From DATKZB01 sp035528235 (GTDB lineage Bacteria; Planctomycetota; Phycisphaerae; FEN-1346), in NCBI GenBank assembly GCA_035528235.1, contig DATKZB010000328.1, forward strand, positions 1-32,833: a stretch of 32,833 nt of DNA, read 5' to 3'. The stretch's first letter is position 1. Every line of letters starts with the position of its first letter. Both the position numbers and the translations under genes were made by a program. The notes beneath the pieces are model-generated. The model was not told the origin of the DNA. It did no database searches and saw only the letters and a program-made list of their open reading frames with translations. This document shows, piece by piece, positions 24,979-32,218 of this stretch.

Positions 24979-26652
24979 TTACGGTTCGGCGTTCTCGGAA
25001 CCGATGGGCCGCGCCACCCCCCGCGCGCCCCACATGGCGTACTCGAGCGGCTGCAACACGATCGGCCCGCTCAGGGCGCCCTTCTTCGACATCTCGTACA
25101 GCAGGCCGACGACGTCGCTGTATCCGAGATCGAGGCCCTGGATTTCGGTCTCGGCCTCCGCCTCGGCCGGGCCCAAAGGGGCCGCCAGTTTGTCGATGAT
25201 GTCCCGGACGTCGAGCGCCGACTCGACGCGAAAGTCCTGCGAGCGGCGGCGCGAAATGAGCGTAATCTTTTCGTCGCCCTCGCGGGCCGTGGCGATGACG
25301 CGCCGGGTCTCGGCCAGGACCGGCGGCCGGACCTTCATGTCGCCGAAGATGGCGATCTGCGGCTTGAGCGTCCGCGCGATGTAGACGAACGGCTCGCCGC
25401 GCGACGCCACCACGCTCAGGCTGAACCTGTCGGCAAACGCCCGGGCCAGGAAGGTGCGCGGCGAGAGCCGGTCCATGGCCCGCCAGGCCGCCACGCGCAC
25501 GCGGGCGTCCTCGACGTTGAGCGCGCGGCCGAGGACGCCCAGGCCGATGCCGCTGCGCATCTGGCCCAGGGCCGCCACGGCCTGCTCCTGCAGCGGCGAG
25601 CCCTCCTTCAAGACCACGCCTTCCAGCAGGTGGACCGCTCGCGCGTTCTGGAGCGCGGCGAGCGTGCGGCCGGCGTAGAACCGGACCGCCTCGTCCGGAT
25701 GGTCGCCGAGCGCGTAGAGGCGCGGCGCCACCGCCGGGCCGAAGGCCTCCAGGCACAGGGCGACGCGGTCCACGTCTGCGCCGCTCTTCAGGGCCTCGAT
25801 GAGCCGTTCGACACGTTGGTCGCGCGCGCCGGGCATCTCGCGCATGTAGAGCGCCCCGACCAGGTCGAGGAACCGTATCTTGTCGTCCCAGTAGTCCTGG
25901 GGCACTTTCAGGTCGACGCGGCCGGGGTCCTCGGCGCCCGAGGCGGCCCCCGGGAACCGCGCGTTGACGAGGCGGACGATCTGGTCGGCGATCCGGACCG
26001 ACGGGGTCAGCAGCGCCAGGCGGAAGTGACGGGCCTTCAGCGTCTTGCCCCCGGCCAGGATCCCGCCTCGGCGCGGATCGGTGGTTGCCTTGGCCTTGGC
26101 CTCGGGGGCGAACGGCGAGACGAAGATGCTGCCGCGACCCAGAGCCAGGACCTCGCTGCGCGACTCCACGCCCTGCGACATGACAACGCGCGTCAGGTCG
26201 CACTCCAGGAGGAACCCGCCCTCGAGGCTGGTGGTCTCGGTGCTCGGGATGGTCCGCACGACCAGGTCGAAGAGTTCGCCCTTGCCGGCGCCCGGCCGGA
26301 TCCAGCCGCCGACCGTCACGACGGCCGTGTCGGGGCTGGCCAGGATGTCTTCGGCGTGGTCGACCTTGTTGCGCCGCATCATGTCGAGGATCATCTGGCG
26401 GATGCCGGGCGGCACGACCTTGGTGCCGGTGCCGTCGAGCCCCGTCACGAAACCGTACCCCTGGACGGCAACCGGCTCTCGGCCGGCGAAGCGGGCGACC
26501 TCGCCGATGGTGTCCTTGAGGTACTCCGGCACGTCGACGTCGCGGGGGACGCGCGGCTCGGAGGCCTGGCGCTCCGGCCCGCAGGAAACCGCGAGCGCAC
26601 CCAAGGCGGCCGCCGCCAGGCACAGCGCGGCGGAGGCGTAGACGGAAGGCAT
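24979..26652 (-). CDS. Lipoprotein with FlgI-like (P-ring) region and HEAT repeats
   Basis: The 557-residue product has a lipoprotein signal (lipobox LAVSC, Cys24). Residues about 45-255 resemble the flagellar P-ring protein FlgI: an opening VQGYGFVTGLDGTG, then an MRRNKV turn, a strand AVVTVGGWIRPGAGKGELFDLVV and a repeat-like GGFLLECDL. Residues about 285-400 look like HEAT repeats (AVRFYAGRTLAALQN, LQEQAVAALGQM). The C-terminal part (about 405-545) is of unknown type. No other flagellar gene is near, and true FlgI is about 370 residues with a Sec signal rather than a lipobox, so this is unlikely to be a flagellar part. Start ATG 26652 follows a long leader from the promoter at 26837-26865; smc follows. 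Confidence 0.78.
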   Translation of the reverse strand: MPSVYASAALCLAAAALGALAVSCGPERQASEPRVPRDVDVPEYLKDTIGEVARFAGREPVAVQGYGFVTGLDGTGTKVVPPGIRQMILDMMRRNKVDHAEDILASPDTAVVTVGGWIRPGAGKGELFDLVVRTIPSTETTSLEGGFLLECDLTRVVMSQGVESRSEVLALGRGSIFVSPFAPEAKAKATTDPRRGGILAGGKTLKARHFRLALLTPSVRIADQIVRLVNARFPGAASGAEDPGRVDLKVPQDYWDDKIRFLDLVGALYMREMPGARDQRVERLIEALKSGADVDRVALCLEAFGPAVAPRLYALGDHPDEAVRFYAGRTLAALQNARAVHLLEGVVLKEGSPLQEQAVAALGQMRSGIGLGVLGRALNVEDARVRVAAWRAMDRLSPRTFLARAFADRFSLSVVASRGEPFVYIARTLKPQIAIFGDMKVRPPVLAETRRVIATAREGDEKITLISRRRSQDFRVESALDVRDIIDKLAAPLGPAEAEAETEIQGLDLGYSDVVGLLYEMSKKGALSGPIVLQPLEYAMWGARGVARPIGSENAEP

Positions 26653-26836
26653 CCGCCCACCCGTTCTCAGCGTCCGGCCGGCGCGCATACGGACCCCGCT
26701 CTCAGTGTACCCGTGTATCGACGGCGCGAGTTATCGGACTTTAGCAAATGCGACTCTCTGACGCGGCGTTCCAGGGGGTGTGCCCAGTATCAGCACTGGC
26801 GGGGGCCCATCTCCCCTCGCGACACAACCGGGCTTC

Positions 26837-26865
26837 ACTGTAGGAGGTGGCACGGCAAGTGTCAA
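26837..26865 (-). promoter_or_regulatory. Promoter of the FlgI-like gene and smc
   Basis: On the minus strand a perfect TTGACA (26865-26860) and TACAGT (26842-26837) are 17 bases apart. It would give a leader of about 180 bases. The leader contains a small inverted repeat CCAGT/ACTGG near 26782-26797 but no coding sequence. Confidence 0.6.
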
Positions 26866-26910
26866 GTAGGTCCTCGGACCACAAAATCTAGGGGGTGCGC
26901 AGGCGAAGGC

Positions 26911-27666
26911 TCAGTCCCGGCCGCTGCCGATGGCCTGTTTGGCCGCCTGGCCGCGGACGAAGCAGCGGGACACGTAGGAGCGGCCGATTTCGGCCAGGGC
27001 CTCCATCCGGGCCGGGCCGTACGGCTTGACCTCTCGCAGGGCCGGGTCGAGGGCCGCCGAGGGCTCGAACCGTCCCAGGTCCCACCGGGCGGCGCCCGCG
27101 ATCGCCTCGGCCATGGCGCGGATCTCGTCTTCGGCCAGAAAGGCCGGGCAGACGGTCGTGCGGAACTCGTACTCGACGCCGCCCTGCATCAGCAGGTCGA
27201 TCGAACGGCGCACCGCCGACAGGTCCATGTCGGGAACGCCGCAGACCTGGCCGTAGCGCTCGTCGAGCGGGGCCTTGAGGTCCATCGCGACGGCGTCGAC
27301 GAGGCCGGCGTCGAGGAGGTTGGCGAGGGCGTCGGGACTCGTGCCGTTGGTGTCGAGTTTGACGGCCAGGCCCGCGTCGCGGAAGGCCCGGCACAGCGCG
27401 GGCAGCGTGGGCCAGACGGTGGGTTCGCCGCCGCAGATGACCACGCCGTCGAGCCACCCTTCGCGCGACGCCATGTGGTCCATCACGGCCTGGAGCGGGA
27501 TGGTCTCCGTCGGCATGCCGAGCAGCGGCCCGGCATGGCAGAAGCGGCACCGCAGGTTGCACCGCGGCAGGAAGACGATGGCGGCCAAGTGGCCGGGCCA
27601 GTCGATGAGCGTCGTCGGGTGATACCCGGCGATGGGCGGCAGCGGAGACGGGGCATCGGCTTTCAT
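26911..27666 (-). CDS. nrdG: Anaerobic ribonucleotide reductase activating enzyme (radical SAM)
   Basis: NrdG uses a [4Fe-4S] cluster and S-adenosylmethionine to create the glycyl radical on NrdD. The 251-residue product has the radical SAM cysteines Cys36, Cys40 and Cys43 in RCNLRCRFCHAG, the SAM-binding GGEP at 79-82 and the substrate-side stretch AVKLDTNGTSPDAL. The family resemblance is to the longer NrdG-like activases rather than the short E. coli form. The ATG overlaps the stop of the redoxin gene by four bases (ATGA), so the two are translationally coupled. It is the last gene of the nrdR-nrdD cluster. Confidence 0.9.
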   Translation of the reverse strand: MKADAPSPLPPIAGYHPTTLIDWPGHLAAIVFLPRCNLRCRFCHAGPLLGMPTETIPLQAVMDHMASREGWLDGVVICGGEPTVWPTLPALCRAFRDAGLAVKLDTNGTSPDALANLLDAGLVDAVAMDLKAPLDERYGQVCGVPDMDLSAVRRSIDLLMQGGVEYEFRTTVCPAFLAEDEIRAMAEAIAGAARWDLGRFEPSAALDPALREVKPYGPARMEALAEIGRSYVSRCFVRGQAAKQAIGSGRD

Positions 27667-27956
27667 GACGCGGGACTGCTTGCGGCTGAACCGAGAAACG
27701 CCCGGACTTCGATCGACGGCGGAAGGCACCCTTCCCAGCGGGCCATGGGCTCGCCGGCGTCGCTGCGGAGGATCGTGGTCGGTATGTGGATGACGTCGTT
27801 GAACGCCCCTTCGGCCATCCCCTCGACGCTCTCGACATCGTAGTAGTCGATCAGGACGTCGCCCGCCACGTCGGCCTTGCCGACCAGGTGCGTCAGTTTC
27901 TGCTGGGTACTCTTGCACCTGGTACAACCGTTTTTCCCGAAGACCTCGAACTTCAT
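27663..27956 (-). CDS. NrdH/glutaredoxin-like redoxin
   Basis: The 97-residue product has a thioredoxin fold pattern: an opening strand MKFEVFGKNG, the redox motif CTRC (Cys11 and Cys14), and the cis-proline loop IHIPTTIL (Pro59). It is small, like NrdH or glutaredoxin. Its place between nrdD and nrdG points to a role as electron donor to the reductase. Redoxin-dependent class III enzymes are known, for example in Methanosarcina and some Neisseria, in contrast to the formate-dependent E. coli type. AGGGGAAACC precedes the ATG. It overlaps nrdG by four bases. Confidence 0.85.
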   Translation of the reverse strand: MKFEVFGKNGCTRCKSTQQKLTHLVGKADVAGDVLIDYYDVESVEGMAEGAFNDVIHIPTTILRSDAGEPMARWEGCLPPSIEVRAFLGSAASSPAS

Positions 27957-28008
27957 GGTTTCCCCTGCGCTTTCTCCTCAGAGACCCTGATGGCTGCCCG
28001 GCGCGCGG

Positions 28009-28347
28009 TCAGACGTCGACCTTGTCCTTCGGCCGATACGCCGACTTGATGAACACCGCCTTGAGCGGCGCCTGGGTGTCGTTGATGATGTTGTGCACCT
28101 CTCCCGGTTCGATGCGGAAGGCGGCGCCGACCGAGATGGGGTGCTCGCCGTCGTCAACGATGAACCGGCCGCCCTCGCCCTCGACAAAGTAGAACGTCTC
28201 CTCGACCTCGTGGTGCACGTGGCGTCCGAGTTGCTCGCCGGGCGCGAAGAGGATGACGCCCCAATCGATGCACGGCCCGCGGAAGAGGTACTTGACCCCG
28301 CTGGCACCGCCCCGATACGCCTGGTCCTGCTCGCGAACGTGCTCCAC
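28009..28347 (-). CDS. Small cupin-domain protein
   Basis: The 112-residue product is a single cupin barrel. Motif 1 is HVHHEVEETFYFVEGEG with metal ligands His43, His45 and Glu49; motif 2 is GAAFRIEPGEVHNIIND with His85. Such proteins bind a metal and serve as sugar isomerases, dioxygenases, sensors or storage domains, so the substrate cannot be named. The start is GTG 28347, with a G-rich stretch (GGGGGCGG) as the likely ribosome binding site. It is inserted between nrdD and the redoxin gene. A hairpin-rich 192-base gap separates it from nrdD, so it may have its own promoter. Confidence 0.88.
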   Translation of the reverse strand: MEHVREQDQAYRGGASGVKYLFRGPCIDWGVILFAPGEQLGRHVHHEVEETFYFVEGEGGRFIVDDGEHPISVGAAFRIEPGEVHNIINDTQAPLKAVFIKSAYRPKDKVDV

Positions 28348-28418
28348 CGCCCGCCCCCTACGTCGGCCCCAGGGCCACTGCTCACGCCCACTGCAACCTG
28401 CCCCTTGGGAAACGACGG

Positions 28419-28460
28419 GGAGCCGGGGCGGCGAATCCTAGCCTTCCGGCTCCCGGCTCC
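28419..28460. repeat. Inverted repeat between nrdD and the cupin gene
   Basis: GGAGCCGGG at 28419-28427 and CCCGGCTCC at 28452-28460 are perfect 9-base arms with a 24-base loop. It lies between nrdD and the cupin gene and could form a large hairpin in the minus-strand transcript. No T-run follows. Confidence 0.55.
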
Positions 28461-28511
28461 TCCGTCAACAAGGGGTCTCTATAAACGATCCTGCCACACG
28501 TCCCGGCCCGC

Positions 28512-28542
28512 TGAGGCGCGCCTCCCTCCAGGGCGCGCCTCA
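28512..28542 (-). terminator. Hairpin over the nrdD stop codon
   Basis: TGAGGCGCGCC at 28512-28522 and GGCGCGCCTCA at 28532-28542 are perfect 11-base arms with a 9-base loop. The nrdD stop codon (28540-28542) is the first part of this stem in the transcript. It has no T-run, so it may protect the 3' end or reduce read-through rather than end all transcription. Confidence 0.5.
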
Positions 28543-30981
28543 ACCGGCGGCCGTGCCGATCTCGGCGGACGGGATCGGCGGCATAACCTCCCGCACCGAA
28601 TACTTGCCGCGACGGCGGTCCTTCAGCTCGCCCAGTTTCGACTTGTTCCAGTTCGAGATGCGGCTGAAGTACCCGACGATTCGCGTCATGCCGTACACGC
28701 TCTCCGAGTCGCAGTAATCGCACCGGGTGTGAAGGCCCGGGGTGGCCCGGTGGCAATCGTTGCAGATGGTGAACTCGGGGCTGATGGTCAGTTGGGCCGC
28801 CGGGGTTTTCTCGAAGGTCTGGCGGACCAGCCTGAGGATGCTCTCGGCGGGGGGCAGTTCCTCGCCGACGAAGGCATGGATGATGGCCCCCGACTCGATC
28901 ATGCTGTGGAACTTGGCCTGCTTCTGGATGCGCGTCAGCAGGTCCACCGGCGCGTCGGCCCGCAGATGGATCGAGTTGGTGTAGTAGTACTCGTCGGCCT
29001 CGACGTCGCCCTTCACGAGGTCGCGGCTCTGGGGCCAGTCGCGCATGTCGACCTTGGCGAGTCGGCGGGCGGCGCTCTCGGCCGGCGATTCCTCGAGGCT
29101 CACCTTCAGGCCGTGCTGCCGGGTGTACTCCTTGGCCCGCCGGTGCATGTGCGAGATGACCAGCAGGCCCTGCTTCAGCGCCCGGTCGCTCTCGTGCAGT
29201 TCCTCGCCCATCATGTGCTGGATGCACTCGTTGAGGCCCACGAGGCCGATGATGTACGTGGCCGCATCGAGGTCGACGTACGGCCGGCCGTCCTTGGCCA
29301 TCTTACCGATCTGCCAGAGCGGCATCTCCGGCCCCGCCATCATCTTCTTGACGAACTCGCGTTTCTCCAGGTGGGCCTGCATGGCGATGTCCATCGCCTC
29401 GGCAATCTGGACGAAGAGGGCGTCCCAGTTGCCGGGGCCGGCCCGATAGGCGGCCTGCGGCAGGTTGATCGTCACGTTCTGGAACCCGCAGAACCGCATG
29501 CTCTCCGGGTGCTTGATCATGTGGTCGTCTTCGATGGTGGTCCGCAGCCGGCAGCAGGCACTCAGCGTCACCTCGTCGCGGTCGAACACGAAGTACGGCA
29601 CGCCGTTCTCGGAGGCGATCTGGCACGCGTACGCCAGCAACTCGAGTTGCTTCGGGTCGCGGAACGTCGCCGCGTTGACGTGGAAGTCGCACTTCGGGAA
29701 CGCGAACAGGTGGCCGTGCTGGTCGCCCTCGCGCCAGACGTCGAGCATGGCCCGGCAGAACCTCTGGGCGGCCTCCTCGTAATCGCCGTACGTGCGGCCG
29801 GTGTCCTTGCCAGCCGGCCCGATCGCCATCACGTCCTTGAAGTACCCCGGCACGCCCGTGTGGACGTTGAAGTCGAGGAACAGCGTCTGGCCGCCCCGGC
29901 TGAACGCCGATTGCGAGCACGAGAAGATCAGGTGCTGCGCCTCCTGACGCATCTCCTCGTCCGTCATCTGCTCGACGTACGGCGCGTACATCACGTTGAT
30001 GTGCGCCACGCCCAGGGCCCCCGCGTAGTACGCCTGCATGGAGGCCAGGAACGTGTTGAGGTGGCCCGTCAGCGTCCGCGCGTGGCGGGCCGGGGCGCTT
30101 TTCGTATCGAGGTTCTCCAGGTCCAGGCCGTACTTCTTCAGGTACTCCAGGCTGTGGCTCGAGCAGTACACCCGCGTGGGGTACCCCAGGTCGTGCAGGT
30201 GAACGCGGCCCACCAGGTGGGCCTCGGCGACCTCGCGCGAGAAGATCTCGCCCAGGGCGAACTGCTTCAGCACCGCCTCGGCGATCGTCAGGTTGATGGC
30301 CTCGGGGTTGTTCTGCGAAATGTTCGAGTTCTCGTGGCTCTTCGAGTAGATGAGGTTGACGAGGTCGTAGCGCGGCATGCCCATGACCTTCTGCCGCTCG
30401 AGGCGCCCCGTCAGGCCCCGCTCGAAGAGTTCGTTGTCGGCCAGTTCGCGCACCAGACCGGTCGAGATCCGCGACAGGCCCGACGCCAGCACCTTCTTCT
30501 CGACGGCGGTCGCCACCTTCCGCGCCGTGACCCGGTCGAGGTGGGCCTCCGTCTCGAGGGCCTCGGCAATGCGGCCCTTGTCCCACGGCAGGAGGGCGTC
30601 CTTGGCGCCCGTATCGACCAGCAGCGCCATGTCGGTGGAACTGCGCGGCCCGGCTTCGCGCTTCACCTTGCGGACCGTCATGGCCCGCCGGGCCTGGGCC
30701 CGCCGGTCGCGATACAGGATGTACGCCTTGGCCGTCTTGGCGTGTCCGGTCTCGATCAGCACCTTCTCGACCATGTCCTGGATGTCTTCGATCCCCGGCA
30801 TATCCCCTTCGAAGTGGCGGTTCAGGTAATCGGTGACGGCTGAGGCCAATTCCTCGGCCACAAACCGGTCTTCGCCTCCGACGGCCTGGGCGGCCTTGAA
30901 GATGGCGTCGGCGATCTTCGCCGCCTCAAACGGCATGGCCTTTCCGTCGCGCTTGCGGATCTGCGTAATGCGATGCGACAT
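28540..30981 (-). CDS. nrdD: Anaerobic (class III) ribonucleoside-triphosphate reductase
   Basis: NrdD reduces NTPs to dNTPs under anoxia with a glycyl radical. The 813-residue product starts with an ATP-cone (about 4-95), the site for ATP/dATP feedback. The catalytic barrel follows. Near the end are four zinc cysteines (740, 743, 754, 757, as ICNDCHR and RCDYC) and the glycyl radical motif RIVGYFS with Gly770. A pair of adjacent cysteines (about 476-477, SACCRLR) lies in the barrel. The start is ATG 30981, with GAGAG upstream. It follows nrdR by 145 bases and is followed by a cupin, a redoxin and its activase NrdG. Confidence 0.96.
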   Translation of the reverse strand: MSHRITQIRKRDGKAMPFEAAKIADAIFKAAQAVGGEDRFVAEELASAVTDYLNRHFEGDMPGIEDIQDMVEKVLIETGHAKTAKAYILYRDRRAQARRAMTVRKVKREAGPRSSTDMALLVDTGAKDALLPWDKGRIAEALETEAHLDRVTARKVATAVEKKVLASGLSRISTGLVRELADNELFERGLTGRLERQKVMGMPRYDLVNLIYSKSHENSNISQNNPEAINLTIAEAVLKQFALGEIFSREVAEAHLVGRVHLHDLGYPTRVYCSSHSLEYLKKYGLDLENLDTKSAPARHARTLTGHLNTFLASMQAYYAGALGVAHINVMYAPYVEQMTDEEMRQEAQHLIFSCSQSAFSRGGQTLFLDFNVHTGVPGYFKDVMAIGPAGKDTGRTYGDYEEAAQRFCRAMLDVWREGDQHGHLFAFPKCDFHVNAATFRDPKQLELLAYACQIASENGVPYFVFDRDEVTLSACCRLRTTIEDDHMIKHPESMRFCGFQNVTINLPQAAYRAGPGNWDALFVQIAEAMDIAMQAHLEKREFVKKMMAGPEMPLWQIGKMAKDGRPYVDLDAATYIIGLVGLNECIQHMMGEELHESDRALKQGLLVISHMHRRAKEYTRQHGLKVSLEESPAESAARRLAKVDMRDWPQSRDLVKGDVEADEYYYTNSIHLRADAPVDLLTRIQKQAKFHSMIESGAIIHAFVGEELPPAESILRLVRQTFEKTPAAQLTISPEFTICNDCHRATPGLHTRCDYCDSESVYGMTRIVGYFSRISNWNKSKLGELKDRRRGKYSVREVMPPIPSAEIGTAAG

Positions 30982-31064
30982 ACCCTGGCTCTCCCCTACC
31001 CGTGCACGTCTGTCGTCAGAAACTCTCCCGGCGGCCCCACACCCCCGGCTCATGTGCGTTACCA

Positions 31065-31092
31065 GGGGGACGACCCCCATGGGTCGCCCCCC
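31065..31092. repeat. Hairpin between nrdR and nrdD
   Basis: GGGGG-A-CGACCC at 31065-31076 pairs with GGGTCG-C-CCCCC at 31081-31092 around the loop CCAT, with one internal mismatch. A second small stem, CACGCC/GGCGTG, is next to it at 31093-31109. They occupy the 145-base nrdR-nrdD gap, which shows no promoter, so read-through from nrdR with partial attenuation is possible. Confidence 0.5.
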
Positions 31093-31126
31093 CACGCCCT
31101 CGCGGCGTGCTCCCACGGGCCGACCG

Positions 31127-31648
31127 TCAGTCGCCGCCGGTCGCCCGCGAATCCTCTGAACTGCGGTCCTTGCCCTTCTCGCGTGCCGCGTCGGCCCGCT
31201 GCGTCAGCATCGGCTGCACTTCCTGAACGAACTCCGAGACGTCCTTGAAATCCCGGTACACGCTGGCAAACCGAACGTACGCCACCTGGTCCACCTGGCG
31301 GAGTTTCTCCATGACGAGGTCGCCGATGGCGCGGCTGGGTATCTCCAGGTCGTAGCGGGAGGTCAACTCGTCCTCAATCTCCTGCAAGATGGCGTTGAGC
31401 CGTTCCGTCGGCACGGGACGTTTGTGCAGCGCCAGCATCAGGCCCCGTCGGATCTTCGCCCGGTCGTAGGCCTCGCGCGTCGTGCCGTCCTTCTTGATGA
31501 CGCGAAGGCGCGGTTCGCTCTCGGCCCGTTCGTAGGTCGTGTAACGCCGCTTGCACGCCAGGCACTCGCGCCGGCGGCGAATTGCGGCACCGCTGGCGCG
31601 GGAATCAACCACCTTGTCATTGTCCTGACGGCAGAAGGGACACTCCAC
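31127..31648 (-). CDS. nrdR: Transcriptional repressor NrdR
   Basis: NrdR senses ATP/dATP and represses ribonucleotide reductase genes. The 173-residue product has the N-terminal zinc ribbon (Cys3, Cys6, Cys29, Cys32) with VVDSRASGAAIRRRRECLACKR split across it, a short linker RYTTYERAE and an ATP-cone (about 46-136, RVIKKDGTTREAYDRAKIRRG). The C-terminal 25 residues are a charged tail. The start is GTG 31648, with GAGGAG about 12 bases upstream. It heads the nrd operon, and candidate NrdR boxes lie upstream, so self-regulation is likely. Confidence 0.97.
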   Translation of the reverse strand: MECPFCRQDNDKVVDSRASGAAIRRRRECLACKRRYTTYERAESEPRLRVIKKDGTTREAYDRAKIRRGLMLALHKRPVPTERLNAILQEIEDELTSRYDLEIPSRAIGDLVMEKLRQVDQVAYVRFASVYRDFKDVSEFVQEVQPMLTQRADAAREKGKDRSSEDSRATGGD

Positions 31649-31671
31649 GGCCGCACGCTCCTCAAGCGAAC

Positions 31672-31700
31672 ATCATAGCGCCGATTCGCCGGACAGGCAA
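31672..31700 (-). promoter_or_regulatory. Proximal promoter of nrdR
   Basis: On the minus strand TTGCCT (31700-31695) and TATGAT (31677-31672) are 17 bases apart. Transcription would start near 31665, directly before the ribosome binding site, giving a very short leader. Confidence 0.45.
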
Positions 31701-31807
31701 CCTGCAAGACGTGACAACACACAACATCTTGGGCTACCCGGCTCACCTACCGCATCGGAAACTCGGCCCTTCCCTCTTGAGAAAAACCAGGAACGTGTCA
31801 AAAACCT

Positions 31808-31854
31808 CTACCCCATATTGCCGATTGGCGATCCTAGGCCCCATGATATGGGGT
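31808..31854. promoter_or_regulatory. Candidate pair of NrdR boxes
   Basis: Two 16-base sites, 31839-31854 and 31808-31823, have centres exactly 31 bases apart, the spacing known for NrdR box pairs. The first contains the perfect palindrome CCCCAT-GAT-ATGGGG and, read on the minus strand, matches 10 of 16 positions of the NrdR consensus as I recall it (acaCwATATATwGtgt). The second contains CCCCATATTG and matches 8 of 16. The first lies inside the promoter spacer and the second just downstream of the -10 box, suitable for repression. Confidence 0.5.
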
Positions 31855-31859
31855 GTCAA
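31831..31859 (-). promoter_or_regulatory. Distal promoter of nrdR
   Basis: On the minus strand a perfect TTGACA (31859-31854) and TAGGAT (31836-31831) are 17 bases apart. The spacer is almost wholly the 15-base palindrome CCCCATGATATGGGG (31839-31853). The leader to nrdR would be about 175 bases. Confidence 0.6.
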
Positions 31860-31926
31860 CGCTTTTCTCAAAAGACGCTAACGCCATGCCCGCTTCTCAC
31901 TTTGGCAAAGCGCCCTAACTCGCCCA

Positions 31927-31944
31927 ACCACAATACCTTGTGGT
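31927..31944. promoter_or_regulatory. Palindrome ACCACAA-TACC-TTGTGGT
   Basis: Perfect 7-base arms surround a 4-base centre. The inner CAATACCTTG agrees at 8 of 10 positions with the NrdR-box core CWATATATWG, and a weaker palindrome (CTTTG-G-CAAAG, 31900-31910) has its centre about 30.5 bases away. It may be a second NrdR site pair or an operator of another regulator. Confidence 0.4.
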
Positions 31945-32042
31945 CGCAATCCACGACTTTTCCACCGCTCACAATTTTCTTTGCACGCCATCTCACCACC
32001 CGCGCCACAACCCCACCGGCAGGGGGTCCTCAGGCGCCCAGC

Positions 32043-32056
32043 CCACCATATGGTGG
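32043..32056. promoter_or_regulatory. Perfect 14-base palindrome CCACCATATGGTGG
   Basis: A gapless perfect palindrome in non-coding DNA between the dCMP deaminase and nrdR genes. Its centre phase differs from the NrdR consensus, so another dimeric regulator is more likely if it is a binding site. No promoter is obvious next to it. Confidence 0.4.
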
Positions 32057-32160
32057 CACGCATCCTTTCCTGATTCATTCCCGATCACGCCTCCGTCGCC
32101 CCGCCCCGAGCGGCCCGGCGCCGCGCGCCATAGGGTCGCGATGCCTATATATGCAGAAAT

Positions 32161-32186
32161 CGCGGCAGGTAATCCTACCCGCCGCG
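32161..32186 (-). terminator. Hairpin after the dCMP deaminase gene
   Basis: CGCGGC-A-GGTA at 32161-32171 pairs with TACC-C-GCCGCG at 32176-32186 around the loop ATCC, with one mismatch. It lies about 32 bases beyond the deaminase stop. On the minus strand only ATTTC follows, so it is a weak terminator at best. Confidence 0.4.
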
Positions 32187-32218
32187 CCGCCGGGTTGCCC
32201 AGGCCCAGATGCCGCTTC

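Larger units (their letters stand above)
31649..32218. other. 570-base non-coding control region between the dCMP deaminase gene and nrdR
   Basis: No convincing gene lies here. The stretch is richer in A+T than its surroundings and holds two minus-strand promoters, a pair of NrdR-box-like sites, and several perfect palindromes. Small open frames exist (for example minus strand 31878-32078) but lack ribosome binding sites and typical codon use. CTTTT-CTC-AAAAG at 31862-31874 and CTTTG-G-CAAAG at 31900-31910 are further small inverted repeats. TATATA stands at 32146-32151 inside a weak stem with CGCGAT/ATCGCG arms. Confidence 0.6.

Noticed and set aside
21338..25384. A 1348-codon open frame on the plus strand opposite smc
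   Set aside because: It mirrors smc, whose ATPase, hinge and signature motifs are clear. The antisense product has no recognisable domain and arises from high GC content at third positions.
24979..26652. Genuine flagellar P-ring gene
   Set aside because: No flagellar neighbours, a lipobox instead of a Sec signal, and an added HEAT and C-terminal part make a flagellar role unlikely.
28093..30843. A 916-codon open frame opposite nrdD and the cupin gene
   Set aside because: The nrdD reading shows an ATP-cone, zinc cysteines and glycyl radical site, while the antisense product is His/Arg/Leu-rich with no motif. It is a shadow.
31878..32078. A 66-codon minus-strand frame upstream of nrdR
   Set aside because: No proper ribosome binding site, atypical codons for this genome, and it runs through a palindrome. 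Not convincing as a gene.
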